A DNA stretch of 9,645 nucleotides from Actinomycetota bacterium (GCA_018268695.1 JAFDWD010000618.1:1-9645), one strand, 5' to 3'. Counted from the stretch's first letter, positions 1 to 7,082 are shown. Notes: generated from the sequence alone by a model not told the origin. Made by a program: numbers and translations.

Positions 1-1368
1 CATCGCCCCGGCGGCGTTGTTGTAGAGCTTCAGGAAGGTCTGGATGCGCTCGCGCGCCTCGGGTTGGAACTGGGGACTGTCGAGCGCCGCCTCGCACCCG
101 GCGACCATGTCGAGCTTGCGCCGGCGCGCGATCGTCGTCAGCCGCGCCAGGTCCCCGGGGCGCAGCTCGACCGGCGGGCGGGTCAGCGCGCGGGCCGCGG
201 CGGCGGAGTCGTCGGGGTCGGCGAGGACGCGCAGCCAGGCGATCGCGTCGCGCACCTCGGCGCGTTGGAAGAGCGCCGTCGGCCCGGCGAGGTGGAAGGG
301 GATGCCGCGCTCCTCCATCGCCGCGGCAACCGCGCCGCCTTCGCGAGCCGGGTCGGCGAGCAGCACGCAGATGTCGTCGGCGCGGGTCCCACCGGCGAGC
401 AGGTGCTCGACCTCGCGCGCCGTCGCCTGCGCCTGCGCCCGCTCGTTGGCGCACTTCCAGAAGCGGAGCTTAGGCTCGCGAAAGCGCTTCTCGAGGACGA
501 CGGCGTCGCCGCCGGGGTGGAGGTCGCGGTACCAGCTCTCCAGCCCACCCTCGCTCTCGGCCTCCAGCACGAACAACTGGTTCGGGTTGTCGGCCGCCAA
601 GCCCTCGAGCAACGCCCGCTGCGCCGGCGTCGACTCCTCCAGCTCGTCGACCATCACGTAGGCGAAGCGCTTCGCGATCGCGGCGCGAACGTCGGGTCGT
701 TCGACCAGCAGGCAGTCGAGGGCGAGGAAGACGTCGCCGCGGTCGAGGCTGCCCGTCTCGGCCAGGATCCGGTCGTGGGTCGAGTACAGCTCGGCGAACT
801 CGCCCTCCCGCCGCGCCGTCTCGTGCTCGGCCTCGCTCGCCGCCTCTTCGGCCTGGCGTTCGGCCAGCTCGGCGAGCGTCGTCGGCCCGATCCGCTGCGC
901 CTTCAGCGAGTCGATCCGGCACAGCAGCCGGGCCAGGAGCCCGGCCGGGTTGCCGCGGATCTCGTGCCGGCGTAGCGGCAGCGAGTCGAAGCGGTCGAGG
1001 AGGACCGCCAGCCGCTCCGCCCGTCCGAGCACGTCGAAGAACGGATCGAGTCCCGCCGCCTCGGCGTGCTCGCGCAGCAGTCGCTCGCCGATCTCGTCCC
1101 AGTCGCCGACCCAAAGCTCCTCGTAGGGGCCGTCGAGCAGCGCCTCGCAGCGATCGCGCAGCCGCCGCGCCGTCGCCCGCCGGGCGCCGATCATCAGTAC
1201 CCGATCGGGGGGAGTTCCGGCCGCCGCCAGGTCGGCGAGCCGCCGCGCCAGCAGCTCGCTCTTGCCGGTCCCGGCCGCGCCGAGCACCAGCAGGGGGCCA
1301 TCACGGTGCGCGGCCGCGCTTTCCCGCCCGCCCGTCTCTCCCTCTACCGACAGGTCGATCTGATGCAT
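1..1368 (-). CDS. UvrD/PcrA-like superfamily 1 DNA helicase, N-terminal part (runs off left edge)
   Basis: The minus frame from ATG at 1368 is open to base 1, giving 456 residues with the C-terminus outside the window. An in-frame TAG at 1380-1378 makes this ATG the only possible ATG start. Walker A is GAAGTGKS (residues 30-37); motif Ia is near 60-67. A helical 1B-like region follows, then the Walker B position YVMVDELEESTPAQ (residues 237-250), where D241 and E242 match the DExx box. RFRE (295-298) fits motif IV, and DDICVLLAD (331-339) begins the 2B/2A part typical of UvrD proteins. The family unwinds DNA 3' to 5' with ATP in repair and recombination. Oddities: no recognisable Q motif, motif II reads DELEES rather than DEFQDT, and motif III lacks GDxxQSIY. 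It could be a diverged helicase or a weak ATPase. Motifs V and VI are not visible. A GGAGAGG lies 12 nt upstream, rather far for a ribosome site. Confidence 0.88.
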   Translation of the reverse strand, partial: MHQIDLSVEGETGGRESAAAHRDGPLLVLGAAGTGKSELLARRLADLAAAGTPPDRVLMIGARRATARRLRDRCEALLDGPYEELWVGDWDEIGERLLREHAEAAGLDPFFDVLGRAERLAVLLDRFDSLPLRRHEIRGNPAGLLARLLCRIDSLKAQRIGPTTLAELAERQAEEAASEAEHETARREGEFAELYSTHDRILAETGSLDRGDVFLALDCLLVERPDVRAAIAKRFAYVMVDELEESTPAQRALLEGLAADNPNQLFVLEAESEGGLESWYRDLHPGGDAVVLEKRFREPKLRFWKCANERAQAQATAREVEHLLAGGTRADDICVLLADPAREGGAVAAAMEERGIPFHLAGPTALFQRAEVRDAIAWLRVLADPDDSAAAARALTRPPVELRPGDLARLTTIARRRKLDMVAGCEAALDSPQFQPEARERIQTFLKLYNNAAGAM

Positions 1369-1374
1369 CGTCCA

Positions 1375-1380
1375 AAGCTA
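1375..1380 (-). promoter_or_regulatory. Possible -10 element of the helicase gene (leaderless)
   Basis: On the minus strand TAGCTT is followed by 6 nt and the ATG at 1368. It matches TAnnnT and would put the transcription start at or next to the start codon. No -35 is evident. A poorly placed GGAGAGG just upstream is the competing reading, in which this would be a leadered gene. Confidence 0.35.
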
Positions 1381-1552
1381 CCTCTCCAGGTGGCTCGTCC
1401 AGCAACGTCCGCCCATCGCTGGCTGGCCCTCGCCGCGCCCAGCGGCGTCCTCGACCGCTCGACGTGGCTCTGCCACGCCTTCGGGTCTGCGTCCTTGCCG
1501 GTCACGACGATTGCTGCGCCAGAGCTGCGCGCCCGTCACCGGACGAGCCACG

Positions 1553-1558
1553 TAGAGT
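1553..1558 (+). promoter_or_regulatory. -10 element TAGAGT of the phosphatase gene (leaderless)
   Basis: TAGAGT ends 7 nt before the ATG at 1566. There is no Shine-Dalgarno sequence between it and the start, so transcription would begin at about the A of ATG. Leaderless mRNAs with TAnnnT and weak or absent -35 are common in actinobacteria. The rest of the divergent intergenic stretch (1369-1565) holds only a small 6-bp inverted repeat at 1463-1477. Confidence 0.5.
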
Positions 1559-1565
1559 CCGGCCC

Positions 1566-2384
1566 ATGGACGTCTACTCCGCCGATTGGCCGGGAATCTG
1601 TCGCCGTATCGTCGCGGCGCAGCGCCGCATCTTCGACCGTGTGGTGACGAGCGAGGAACGCACCCACTACGAGGGGGTCGGCGAGGGCGGCGACCACACC
1701 CTGATCATCGACCGCGAATGCGAGGACGAGGTCTTCGCCGAGCTGGAGAAGCTCGGCGCCGAAGGGGCCTCCTTCGTCGCCGTCTCCGAGGAGCGCGGCG
1801 AGGTCGTCTTCGGCGAGGGCGGCGCGGCCCGGGTCGTGATCGACCCGATCGACGGCTCGCTGAACGCCCGCCGCACGATCCCCTCCCACAGCCTCTCGAT
1901 CGCGGTCGCCGAGGGCGACTCGATGGCCGACGTCCGCTTCGGCTTCGTCCACGATTTCGGCGCCGACGAGGAGTTCACGGCGACCCGCGGCGACGGTGCC
2001 TCGGTCGGTGGCCGTGCGGCCCAGGTCTCGGCCGGCAACGGCCGCCTCGAAGTCGTCGGCCTCGAGTCCGCCGAGCCCGACTGGACCATCCCGGCCCTCC
2101 AGTCCCTCTCCGGCAACGCCTACCGCCTCCGCGTCGTCGGCTCGATCGCCATCACCGCCGCCTACGTCGCCGCCGGCCGCTTCGACGCCTTCCTCAGCCT
2201 CCGCCCGTGCCGCTCGGTCGACGCCGCCGCCGCCCAGCTGATCGTCCGCGAGGCAGGAGGAGCCGTCGCCTTCGGCGACGGCGACCTCACCGACGCCCCC
2301 CTGGGCCTGAGCGCCCGCTACCCGATGACGGCGGCCCGGGACGAGGCGGCGTTGGCCGCGGTCCGCGCGGCGCAGTCGGCTTAG
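1566..2384 (+). CDS. Inositol monophosphatase family protein (IMPase/FBPase superfamily)
   Basis: A 272-residue protein, the usual family length. These Mg2+-dependent, Li+-sensitive phosphatases hydrolyse sugar or inositol monophosphates in the cytoplasm. Seen in order: GGDHTLIIDRECED (41-54), the N-terminal signature; the acidic pair E75-E76 of the first metal site; VVIDPIDGSLN (90-100), the DPIDGTxN motif with D93, D96 and N100; VGSIA (191-195); and SVDAAAAQLIVREAGG (217-232), the second family motif, with metal ligand D219. The usual tryptophan before that aspartate is valine here. The start at 1566 is chosen because it gives the normal N-terminus and follows a -10-like element. A longer frame from ATG at 1464 adds 34 residues that do not resemble the family. 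The substrate (myo-inositol-1-P, fructose-1,6-bisP, histidinol-P or a nucleotide-type phosphate) cannot be told from the sequence. Confidence 0.9.
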   Translation: MDVYSADWPGICRRIVAAQRRIFDRVVTSEERTHYEGVGEGGDHTLIIDRECEDEVFAELEKLGAEGASFVAVSEERGEVVFGEGGAARVVIDPIDGSLNARRTIPSHSLSIAVAEGDSMADVRFGFVHDFGADEEFTATRGDGASVGGRAAQVSAGNGRLEVVGLESAEPDWTIPALQSLSGNAYRLRVVGSIAITAAYVAAGRFDAFLSLRPCRSVDAAAAQLIVREAGGAVAFGDGDLTDAPLGLSARYPMTAARDEAALAAVRAAQSA

Positions 2385-2442
2385 GGCTCGGGGCGGGGCT
2401 GCGGCGCCCGAGGTAAAGGGACGCAGGGCGTCGCGGCAAACA

Positions 2443-2530
2443 CGGCCGTCTCGGCCACGCCCCTGCACGCTTGTCTCGCTATGCGAGACAAGCGTGCAGG
2501 GGCTGGCTATGGCCGTGGCCGAGACGGCCG
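2443..2530. repeat. Long interrupted inverted repeat (two-part hairpin)
   Basis: The inner stem is a perfect 20-bp inverted repeat (2460-2479 against 2483-2502) around a 3-nt loop, TAT. The outer stem is a perfect 17-bp repeat (2443-2459 against 2514-2530). The left arms abut; the right arms are separated by an 11-nt bulge (2503-2513). All 37 pairs are exact matches. It starts 58 nt after the phosphatase stop codon. No T-run follows, so it is not a classical intrinsic terminator, though it could stop or stabilise transcripts. A palindromic mobile element of MITE/REP type is another possibility. Confidence 0.85.
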
Positions 2531-2718
2531 GGGTATGAAGGAGTGTCGGAAGTCCGACGCCGTCCCGGGAGACGTGCGGGAGACGCCACGGACCGGATAG
2601 TCATAGCCTGCCAGGACCTCCATGAGACGCCCAGGACACCGCCCTCGGACGGCCGCCCCCGCCGGCACAACGTCCGCCCAACCCCTGGATGTGTAACCAA
2701 ACTCCGACCGACGTTTAA

Positions 2719-2747
2719 GAACGTGTGTTCGTAAAGAACATATGTTC
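2719..2747. promoter_or_regulatory. Tandem LexA-type SOS boxes
   Basis: Two copies of GAAC-N4-GTTC: GAACGTGTGTTC at 2719-2730 and the perfect palindrome GAACATATGTTC at 2736-2747. They are 17 nt apart start to start, and each is followed by G. The form matches the Gram-positive/actinobacterial LexA operator. They cover the expected -35 and spacer region of the -10 hexamer at 2750-2755 and lie 55-84 nt before the ATG of the H1-like gene. No other gene starts from this region, so that gene is the likely target. Binding is inferred; another regulator with the same half-site is possible. Confidence 0.65.
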
Positions 2748-2749
2748 GC

Positions 2750-2755
2750 TAGACT
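2750..2755 (+). promoter_or_regulatory. -10 element TAGACT of the H1-like gene
   Basis: TAGACT lies directly after the second SOS-type box and resembles the TAGnnT hexamers before two other plus-strand genes here. It would give a 5' leader of about 40 nt carrying the ribosome site at 2785-2792. No convincing -35 hexamer is seen; its place is taken by the boxes. Confidence 0.45.
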
Positions 2756-2802
2756 CGGCGCCGCCCGAGCCATCCGACTAGACCAAGAGGGGTACGTCTT
2801 TC

Positions 2803-3312
2803 ATGGCAGACAGCACTAGCAGCAACGGCACTTCCAAAGCCAAAACCCAGGCCAAACGCTCCACCACGGAAGCGAAGAAACCGGCCGCTAAAACCGCGAA
2901 AGCGACGAAGAAAGCGGCGACCAAGACCGCTGTCGCGGAGAAGAACCAGGCGCAGGCGATCATCGAGTCCGCCGTCGACTTCCCGGTCGGCGTCGTCCTC
3001 TCGGCGAGCGACCGCCTGAACGACATCGTCGAACCGTGGACCAGCCGCAGCAAGGCCGAGAAAGAGCTGAAGGCCTACCGCCGCAAGATCGAGCAGGCGG
3101 CCAAGCGCACCGAGAGGCGGGGCACGACCGCCCGTAAGCGCGCGACCACCGAGGCGCGGAAGACCCGCACCCGGGTCGAGCGCGACGTCCGCAAGCGCCA
3201 GCAGGCGGTGACGTCAACCGCCACGTCGACGATCAAGACCAGCCGCACCGAGGTCGAGCGTCGGGTCAAGCAGGTCTCCGACCAGCTTTCCGCGCTGCCG
3301 AGCATCCGCTAG
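2803..3312 (+). CDS. Small basic protein, histone-H1-like N-terminus plus coiled coil (HbhA/phasin-like); function unknown
   Basis: A 169-residue, strongly basic protein. Residues 11-48 are almost only Lys, Ala and Thr with AKK/AAKT-type repeats, like the tails of histone H1 and bacterial H1-like proteins. Residues 50-80 form a less charged segment (SAVDFPVGVVLSASDRLNDI at 56-75) that may be the conserved core. From about 82 to 160 it is Lys/Arg/Glu-rich and predicted helical coiled coil. No signal peptide or membrane helix. AAGAGGGG at 2785-2792, 10 nt before ATG, is a good ribosome site. This suggests binding to a polyanion such as DNA, or a phasin/HbhA-type surface role. The order is the reverse of mycobacterial HbhA, whose Lys-rich part is C-terminal. 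The tandem SOS-type boxes suggest induction by DNA damage. The Lys-rich part uses many AAA codons for so GC-rich a genome. I cannot assign a precise family. Confidence 0.85.
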   Translation: MADSTSSNGTSKAKTQAKRSTTEAKKPAAKTAKATKKAATKTAVAEKNQAQAIIESAVDFPVGVVLSASDRLNDIVEPWTSRSKAEKELKAYRRKIEQAAKRTERRGTTARKRATTEARKTRTRVERDVRKRQQAVTSTATSTIKTSRTEVERRVKQVSDQLSALPSIR

Positions 3313-3335
3313 GTCGCAAGCGCACCTGCTTCACC

Positions 3336-3367
3336 AGGCCGCCCCGGTCAGCCGGGGCGGCCTTTTT
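3336..3367 (+). terminator. Intrinsic terminator after the H1-like gene
   Basis: A perfect 11-bp GC stem (3337-3347 with 3352-3362), extended by an A-T pair, loop TCAG, then TTTTT at 3363-3367. It lies 24 nt after the stop codon. On the opposite strand no T-run follows the stem, so it acts mainly rightward. It separates this gene from the convergent minus-strand gene ending at 3391. Confidence 0.9.
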
Positions 3368-3390
3368 CGTGGGCGCCCCGCACGACGGGA

Positions 3391-5448
3391 TCAGCCGGTG
3401 ACCGCGACCGGGCGGGAGGTCGCCGGGGCGAACGCCCAGTTGCCGGTCGCCGGCACGAAGGCGCGGAACTGGAACCGGACGCCGGCGCTGTCGTCGTCGC
3501 TGAACGTGTATGGGTAGGCGAAGCGGCCGGCCGAGTCGGTCTGCAGGGTGCGGAACTCCGACCAGGCGATTCCGGGCAGGCGGAACTGCAGCTGCACCGG
3601 CAGGCCGGTCGGCGGGATCCGCGCTTCTGGGTGGAAGACGCGGCCGCGGAAGATGACCGGCGCGCCGCCGACCCGCACCCGCGTCCTCGAGACGCGCAGG
3701 CGGATCCCAGCCCGGACGCGGGCCCGCAGCCGCCGCCCGTCCGCTCGCGTGAGCCGGCGATCGCCGGCGAACCGGGCGCTCACCTGCCTGCTCGGTCCCG
3801 GCTCGAGTCGGAGTCGGAAGGCGCCCTCGGCGTCGGTGGTGACGGCCGTGACGCGGGTCGGTTCGCGGGCACCGCGGGCAAAGGTCTCGACCACGTCGAC
3901 GCGCTCTCCGGACAGCGGCTCGCCCGCGGCGTCCCGGAGCCTCCCACCGACCAGCGCGCCGTGGCAGCAGGGCAGGGCCCGGGTCGCCGGGCGCTTGGCG
4001 AAGGCGCGGACGACGGTGTGATGGCAGCGCCGGGCGCCGTCGGCGCGTGCGCACCGCTGGATCACCAGGCGCTCGGCGCCGAAGCCGAAGGCGAGGCGGG
4101 CGACCCGCTTCACCGGGTTGCGAAGGACGAGCGGAGAGCCGTCGGCCCTGAAGGTCGTGGCCGCGGAGTTGCCCGCCAGGTCGTAGCCGACGGCGCGGAA
4201 TTCGTAGTCCCCGCGCGGATAGTCGTCCGAGCTCCAGCGGGCGACGAGCCTGCCCCTCTGCGCTTCGGTCGGCAGCGGTTCGAAGCGGCCGCCGCTCCCG
4301 GCCGGGCGCACCCCGATCTCGCCGCGGCCGGCCGGGCCGGAGGGGCGGTCGGCGACCGTCGCCTCGATTCGCTCCGGGTCGGTCGGGTCGCCGGTGGCGA
4401 AGCGCACGACCGGCTCGGTTTCGTCGATCCGCACGGTCGCCGTTCGGGGACGGGCGAAGGCCAGGCTGTCGTCGCCCGCGTTGCCGACCGCGTCGCGTGC
4501 CCAGTAGTCGACGCGATGCGTCCCCTCGCCTGCCACCGTCGCGCCGGCGGAGGCGCCTGGCGTCAGCAGCGGCGGGGCACCGTCGATTTCGATCGCGGTC
4601 GTCGGTCCTCCGGGCCCCGCGGGCGCCATCCCGGAGAGGGGGTCGCTCGCCATCGCTGACACCTTCACCGGCCCCGCGGACCAGCCGCCGGGCTCGCCTT
4701 CGAGCCGCACCTGCGGCGGCGTCCCGTCGACGCCGATCGGCACCGTCGCCGTCGGGGCGGATGCCCGCCACGATCCCGAGACCGCGACGGCGTGGACGTA
4801 GCTCACGCCTTCCGGCGGGGCGGGCAGGGTGACGGTGTCGCCGCCGGGCGCGGGGAGGTCGATCTCGGCGGGAGTGCAGCTGACGGCCGCCGCGCATGGC
4901 GAGGCGCCCGCGGCGCCGTCGATCGAGACCGCGTACCCCTGGACGCCCGAGGCCGGCGGCGGCCCGGTCGACCCGGCGACGCGAACGGGGACGGCGGAGC
5001 CTGCCGCCACCCAGCCGGGCGCCGACACCGCCACCGCGGCGGGCCGGGCATCGTCGAAATACAGGGGGACGGAGGTTCTGGGGCCGTTCGGGAAGAGATC
5101 CCCGGGATGGTGGTCCCAGGCTTCGAACCGGTAGACGCCCGGGGTGGCGGGCACGCTGACCAGGACCTGGCGCGTCGGATTCTCGACGCTCTGTTCGGGA
5201 TAGCCGGAAAGGTACGTCCCACCGGGGCCACGCACCGCGTACATGACCACCGACCTGGTGGGCGTTGGTGGATTCGCATCCCATTCGACCCAGAACTGGT
5301 TCTCGGCGTGCCAGACATCGCCACCGAAGACGCGAAGGCCGGTCAGGGTGGTCCCGTCGGAGGCGTCCGCCGGGGCCGGGAGGCCGGCAGTGATGAGTGC
5401 GGCGGCCGCGGCGAGCGCCGCCATCGCGGTCCTTCGTCCGGCGCTCAT
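3391..5448 (-). CDS. Secreted multi-domain Ig-like protein, second gene of the sigma operon
   Basis: A 685-residue protein starting with a signal peptide: basic n-region (R5, R6), hydrophobic Ala/Leu core, likely cleavage after ADA near residue 29. First beta-sandwich at about 31-135. Then bacterial Ig-like modules at about 240-345 (DGTPPQV at the start, RDAVGNAG near the end) and 345-435 (DETEPVVRF to YDLAGNSA). Residues about 495-565 resemble a carboxypeptidase-regulatory-like fold (GGRLRDAAGEPLSGERVDVV, then DAEGAFRLRL). The last 100 residues look like another beta-sandwich. Cysteines sit in close pairs (185/191, 466/475, 494/495), which fits disulfides outside the cell. No LPXTG, membrane helix or catalytic motif. 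The start is fixed by an ATGA overlap with the upstream stop codon and by GGGGAG 8 nt before ATG, so it is probably translationally coupled to the sigma fusion. Likely an extracellular adhesin, matrix protein or ligand sensor; the true function is unknown. Confidence 0.85.
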   Translation of the reverse strand: MSAGRRTAMAALAAAAALITAGLPAPADASDGTTLTGLRVFGGDVWHAENQFWVEWDANPPTPTRSVVMYAVRGPGGTYLSGYPEQSVENPTRQVLVSVPATPGVYRFEAWDHHPGDLFPNGPRTSVPLYFDDARPAAVAVSAPGWVAAGSAVPVRVAGSTGPPPASGVQGYAVSIDGAAGASPCAAAVSCTPAEIDLPAPGGDTVTLPAPPEGVSYVHAVAVSGSWRASAPTATVPIGVDGTPPQVRLEGEPGGWSAGPVKVSAMASDPLSGMAPAGPGGPTTAIEIDGAPPLLTPGASAGATVAGEGTHRVDYWARDAVGNAGDDSLAFARPRTATVRIDETEPVVRFATGDPTDPERIEATVADRPSGPAGRGEIGVRPAGSGGRFEPLPTEAQRGRLVARWSSDDYPRGDYEFRAVGYDLAGNSAATTFRADGSPLVLRNPVKRVARLAFGFGAERLVIQRCARADGARRCHHTVVRAFAKRPATRALPCCHGALVGGRLRDAAGEPLSGERVDVVETFARGAREPTRVTAVTTDAEGAFRLRLEPGPSRQVSARFAGDRRLTRADGRRLRARVRAGIRLRVSRTRVRVGGAPVIFRGRVFHPEARIPPTGLPVQLQFRLPGIAWSEFRTLQTDSAGRFAYPYTFSDDDSAGVRFQFRAFVPATGNWAFAPATSRPVAVTG

Positions 5449-6893
5449 GGCCCGAACTCCCCGGCCGCGGTCCCGCTCGACGAAGAGGCGGAGGCGCCGC
5501 TGCTCGAAGACGACGACGGGGCGGAGTAGGTGCTCGCCGATTCGGTCACCGTCGGTTCCGGTGGCGGCGCTTCCGTGTATTCGATCGCGCCGCTTTCGGT
5601 CGGTGGGGTTTCGGCGATCGCCTCTTCGATCGGCGCCCCTTCGCGATCGGGCTTACGTCCTTCGGGTTCCTGGTTGTGCCGGCCCGCTTCTTCTTCCGAG
5701 GTGGCCGTTTCCTGCGGCTGGGGATCGGGTTCGACCGCGGCTTCGTTGGTTTCGGTCGGCGCCGCCGGTTCGTAGGTGCTCGTTTCGGTCTCCAGGTCCT
5801 CGGCCTGCCGTCGGTGAAGGTGGGCGACCTTGGCGGGTGGCGCAGGGTGGCGCTCCGGCGGGTCCAGCAGCGGCGCCGGGACGACCCCGGTCGCGACGCA
5901 GGCCGCCGCCCCGCCGACCGTCCCGGCGCAGAGCGCCAGCACCTTCGCCAGCGCGGTCATCCCGGCACCGCGCGTGCCACCCGCCGCGACCAGCCCGCCG
6001 ACGGTCGATTCCGACCCGGGGGACCCGCCGCCGACCCGGGTCGCCACCGCGGCGTAGGCATCGTGGAGGCGACCGACGATGGTCCCGCGGGCGGGCGGCA
6101 CGATCGGCAGGAGCGCCGCCGCCGCGCCGGGCGCGGCGCGGTAGGCGCGTAGGGTCGAGCGGCAGTAGGGACAGGTGCGGAGGTGCTCGCGGAGGGTGGC
6201 GACGTCCGCGGCCTCGGCCTCCTCGTCGGCGAAGGCGGAGAGGAGCGGCGCCAGCTCGGCGCAGCGGGCGCCGCCGTCGCGGCGGATGAGAAAGTGGCGG
6301 AAGCGCTCGCGCCCCTCGGCGATCGCGCGATTCACCTTCCGCGCCGAGTAGCCGGTGATCTCGGCGATCTCGCGGTAGGAGTAGCCCTCCGCGAGCAGCC
6401 CGAGGGTGCGAACCTCCTGCGGCTTCAGCGTCGCCAGCGCCTCGCGGCTGCGCTCGATCGCCTCGTGGCGCTCGGCCCGCTCGGCTGGCCCGGCCACCTC
6501 GGCAGGCAGCATCGCGACCCAGTCCTCGTGGCCCGGCGCGGGGGTGACGGCGGCGGGCCCCGCGAGGGTCCGCTCGCGCTCGGCACGGACCGCCAGCGCC
6601 TCGTGCTTGACCACGGTCTGGGTCCAGCGGATCAGGTCCCGCGGGTCCTCGGAGGGCGCTTTGTTCAGCAGGATCTCGAGGCCACGCTGCAGCGCTTCCT
6701 CGGCGTCGTCGGCGCAGATCGAGTACCGCTGGGCGGTCCGACGCAGCACCGCCTCGTTGCCGGTGAAGGTCTCGACCGCGACCCGCTTGCGCGCGGCCGC
6801 CTCGAGCGGCGACGCCCCCTCGTCCAACTCCATGCCTTCAAGCGCGACATCGACCGCGGCGCCGTCGCGCCCCGTACCCCTGCCCAGACTCAC
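5445..6893 (-). CDS. ECF-like sigma factor fused to a zinc anti-sigma domain, membrane helix and Pro/Glu/Ser-rich tail
   Basis: A 482-residue protein. Residues 42-105 fit sigma region 2 (helical, with [19 protein letters not shown]). Residues 147-203 fit region 4, with helix-turn-helix [20 protein letters not shown] (170-189). Directly after, C211 and H237-x3-C241-x2-C244 (HLRTCPYC) match the zinc anti-sigma (zf-HC2/ZAS) motif. One membrane helix follows at about 312-336. Residues 340-482 are low-complexity and rich in Pro, Glu, Thr and Ser (serine runs at 460-473), predicted outside the cell. The polypeptide would hold a sigma factor at the membrane with its own inhibitor, to be freed by proteolysis or a conformational change. 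Such C-terminally extended ECF factors are known in Actinobacteria. Start: GTG at 6893 with GGGGAGAG 8 nt upstream; the ATG at residue 21 is a weaker alternative. Its stop overlaps the start of the secreted Ig-like gene. Confidence 0.87.
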   Translation of the reverse strand: MSLGRGTGRDGAAVDVALEGMELDEGASPLEAAARKRVAVETFTGNEAVLRRTAQRYSICADDAEEALQRGLEILLNKAPSEDPRDLIRWTQTVVKHEALAVRAERERTLAGPAAVTPAPGHEDWVAMLPAEVAGPAERAERHEAIERSREALATLKPQEVRTLGLLAEGYSYREIAEITGYSARKVNRAIAEGRERFRHFLIRRDGGARCAELAPLLSAFADEEAEAADVATLREHLRTCPYCRSTLRAYRAAPGAAAALLPIVPPARGTIVGRLHDAYAAVATRVGGGSPGSESTVGGLVAAGGTRGAGMTALAKVLALCAGTVGGAAACVATGVVPAPLLDPPERHPAPPAKVAHLHRRQAEDLETETSTYEPAAPTETNEAAVEPDPQPQETATSEEEAGRHNQEPEGRKPDREGAPIEEAIAETPPTESGAIEYTEAPPPEPTVTESASTYSAPSSSSSSGASASSSSGTAAGEFGP

Positions 6894-6917
6894 TAGCTCG
6901 ACTCTCCCCGTCCGGTT

Positions 6918-6947
6918 TATTTAGCTCCAGCAAACACTGCCGGCCAA
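6918..6947 (-). promoter_or_regulatory. Possible promoter of the sigma operon
   Basis: On the minus strand TTGGCC (6947-6942) and TAAATA (6923-6918) are separated by 18 nt, resembling a housekeeping-type promoter. It is about 25 nt upstream of the GTG start and just before the ribosome site at 6909-6902. The AT-rich TTTATTTA patch stands out from its GC-rich surroundings. Whether the sigma factor also drives itself cannot be told, since its recognition sequence is unknown. Confidence 0.4.
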
Positions 6948-7076
6948 GGGCTGGACGGGGCGCGTTTTACCCCTCTGGACGACTGTTCCGGTCGAGAAAC
7001 TCCCGCATTTTGCAAAGAATCGATCGACCTGGAGACGCCAGATCCGCAGCTGATCGGCCTGTCCGAGGCGAGCCGA

Positions 7077-7082
7077 TAGCAT
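7077..7082 (+). promoter_or_regulatory. -10 element TAGCAT of the UDP-xylose synthase gene (leaderless)
   Basis: TAGCAT ends 8 nt before the ATG at 7091, with no Shine-Dalgarno between. The layout matches that before the phosphatase gene at 1566. A leaderless transcript is likely. No clear -35 is seen. Confidence 0.45.

Larger units (their letters stand above)
2385..2802. other. Intergenic region with hairpin, SOS-type boxes and promoter
   Basis: A 418-bp stretch between two plus-strand genes. It holds the long hairpin at 2443-2530, a short inverted repeat GTCGGA-AG-TCCGAC at 2545-2558, and the regulatory cluster at 2719-2755 for the next gene. Short open frames cross it on both strands, but they read through the hairpin arms, have no ribosome site and resemble no family, so I do not call them genes. 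Between 2559 and 2700 I see nothing definite. Confidence 0.7.

Noticed and set aside
64..975. Long plus-strand open frame opposite the helicase gene
   Set aside because: Arg/Gly/Val-rich translation with no domain; the minus strand in the same place shows clear UvrD motifs. Antisense frame of GC-rich DNA.
1463..1477. CGTGGC-TCT-GCCACG inverted repeat
   Set aside because: Six base pairs is expected by chance at this GC content, and there is no T-run or promoter relation.
2471..2734. Short open frames in the 2385-2802 gap on both strands
   Set aside because: They run through hairpin arms and the SOS-type boxes, lack ribosome sites and show no recognisable product.
3266..5284. 672-codon minus-strand frame overlapping the Ig-like gene
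   Set aside because: The translation is Arg/Pro/Gly-rich low complexity without motifs; the overlapping frame 3391-5448 has a signal peptide, Ig-like motifs and an ATGA-coupled start.
5485..5535. Serine-codon repeats at the end of the sigma fusion as a tandem repeat
   Set aside because: Low-complexity Ser/Ala coding with mixed codons, not a DNA-level repeat unit.
5243..6289. 348-codon plus-strand frame opposite the sigma fusion
   Set aside because: Arg/Pro/Ala-rich shadow frame; the minus strand carries sigma regions and the HX3CX2C motif.
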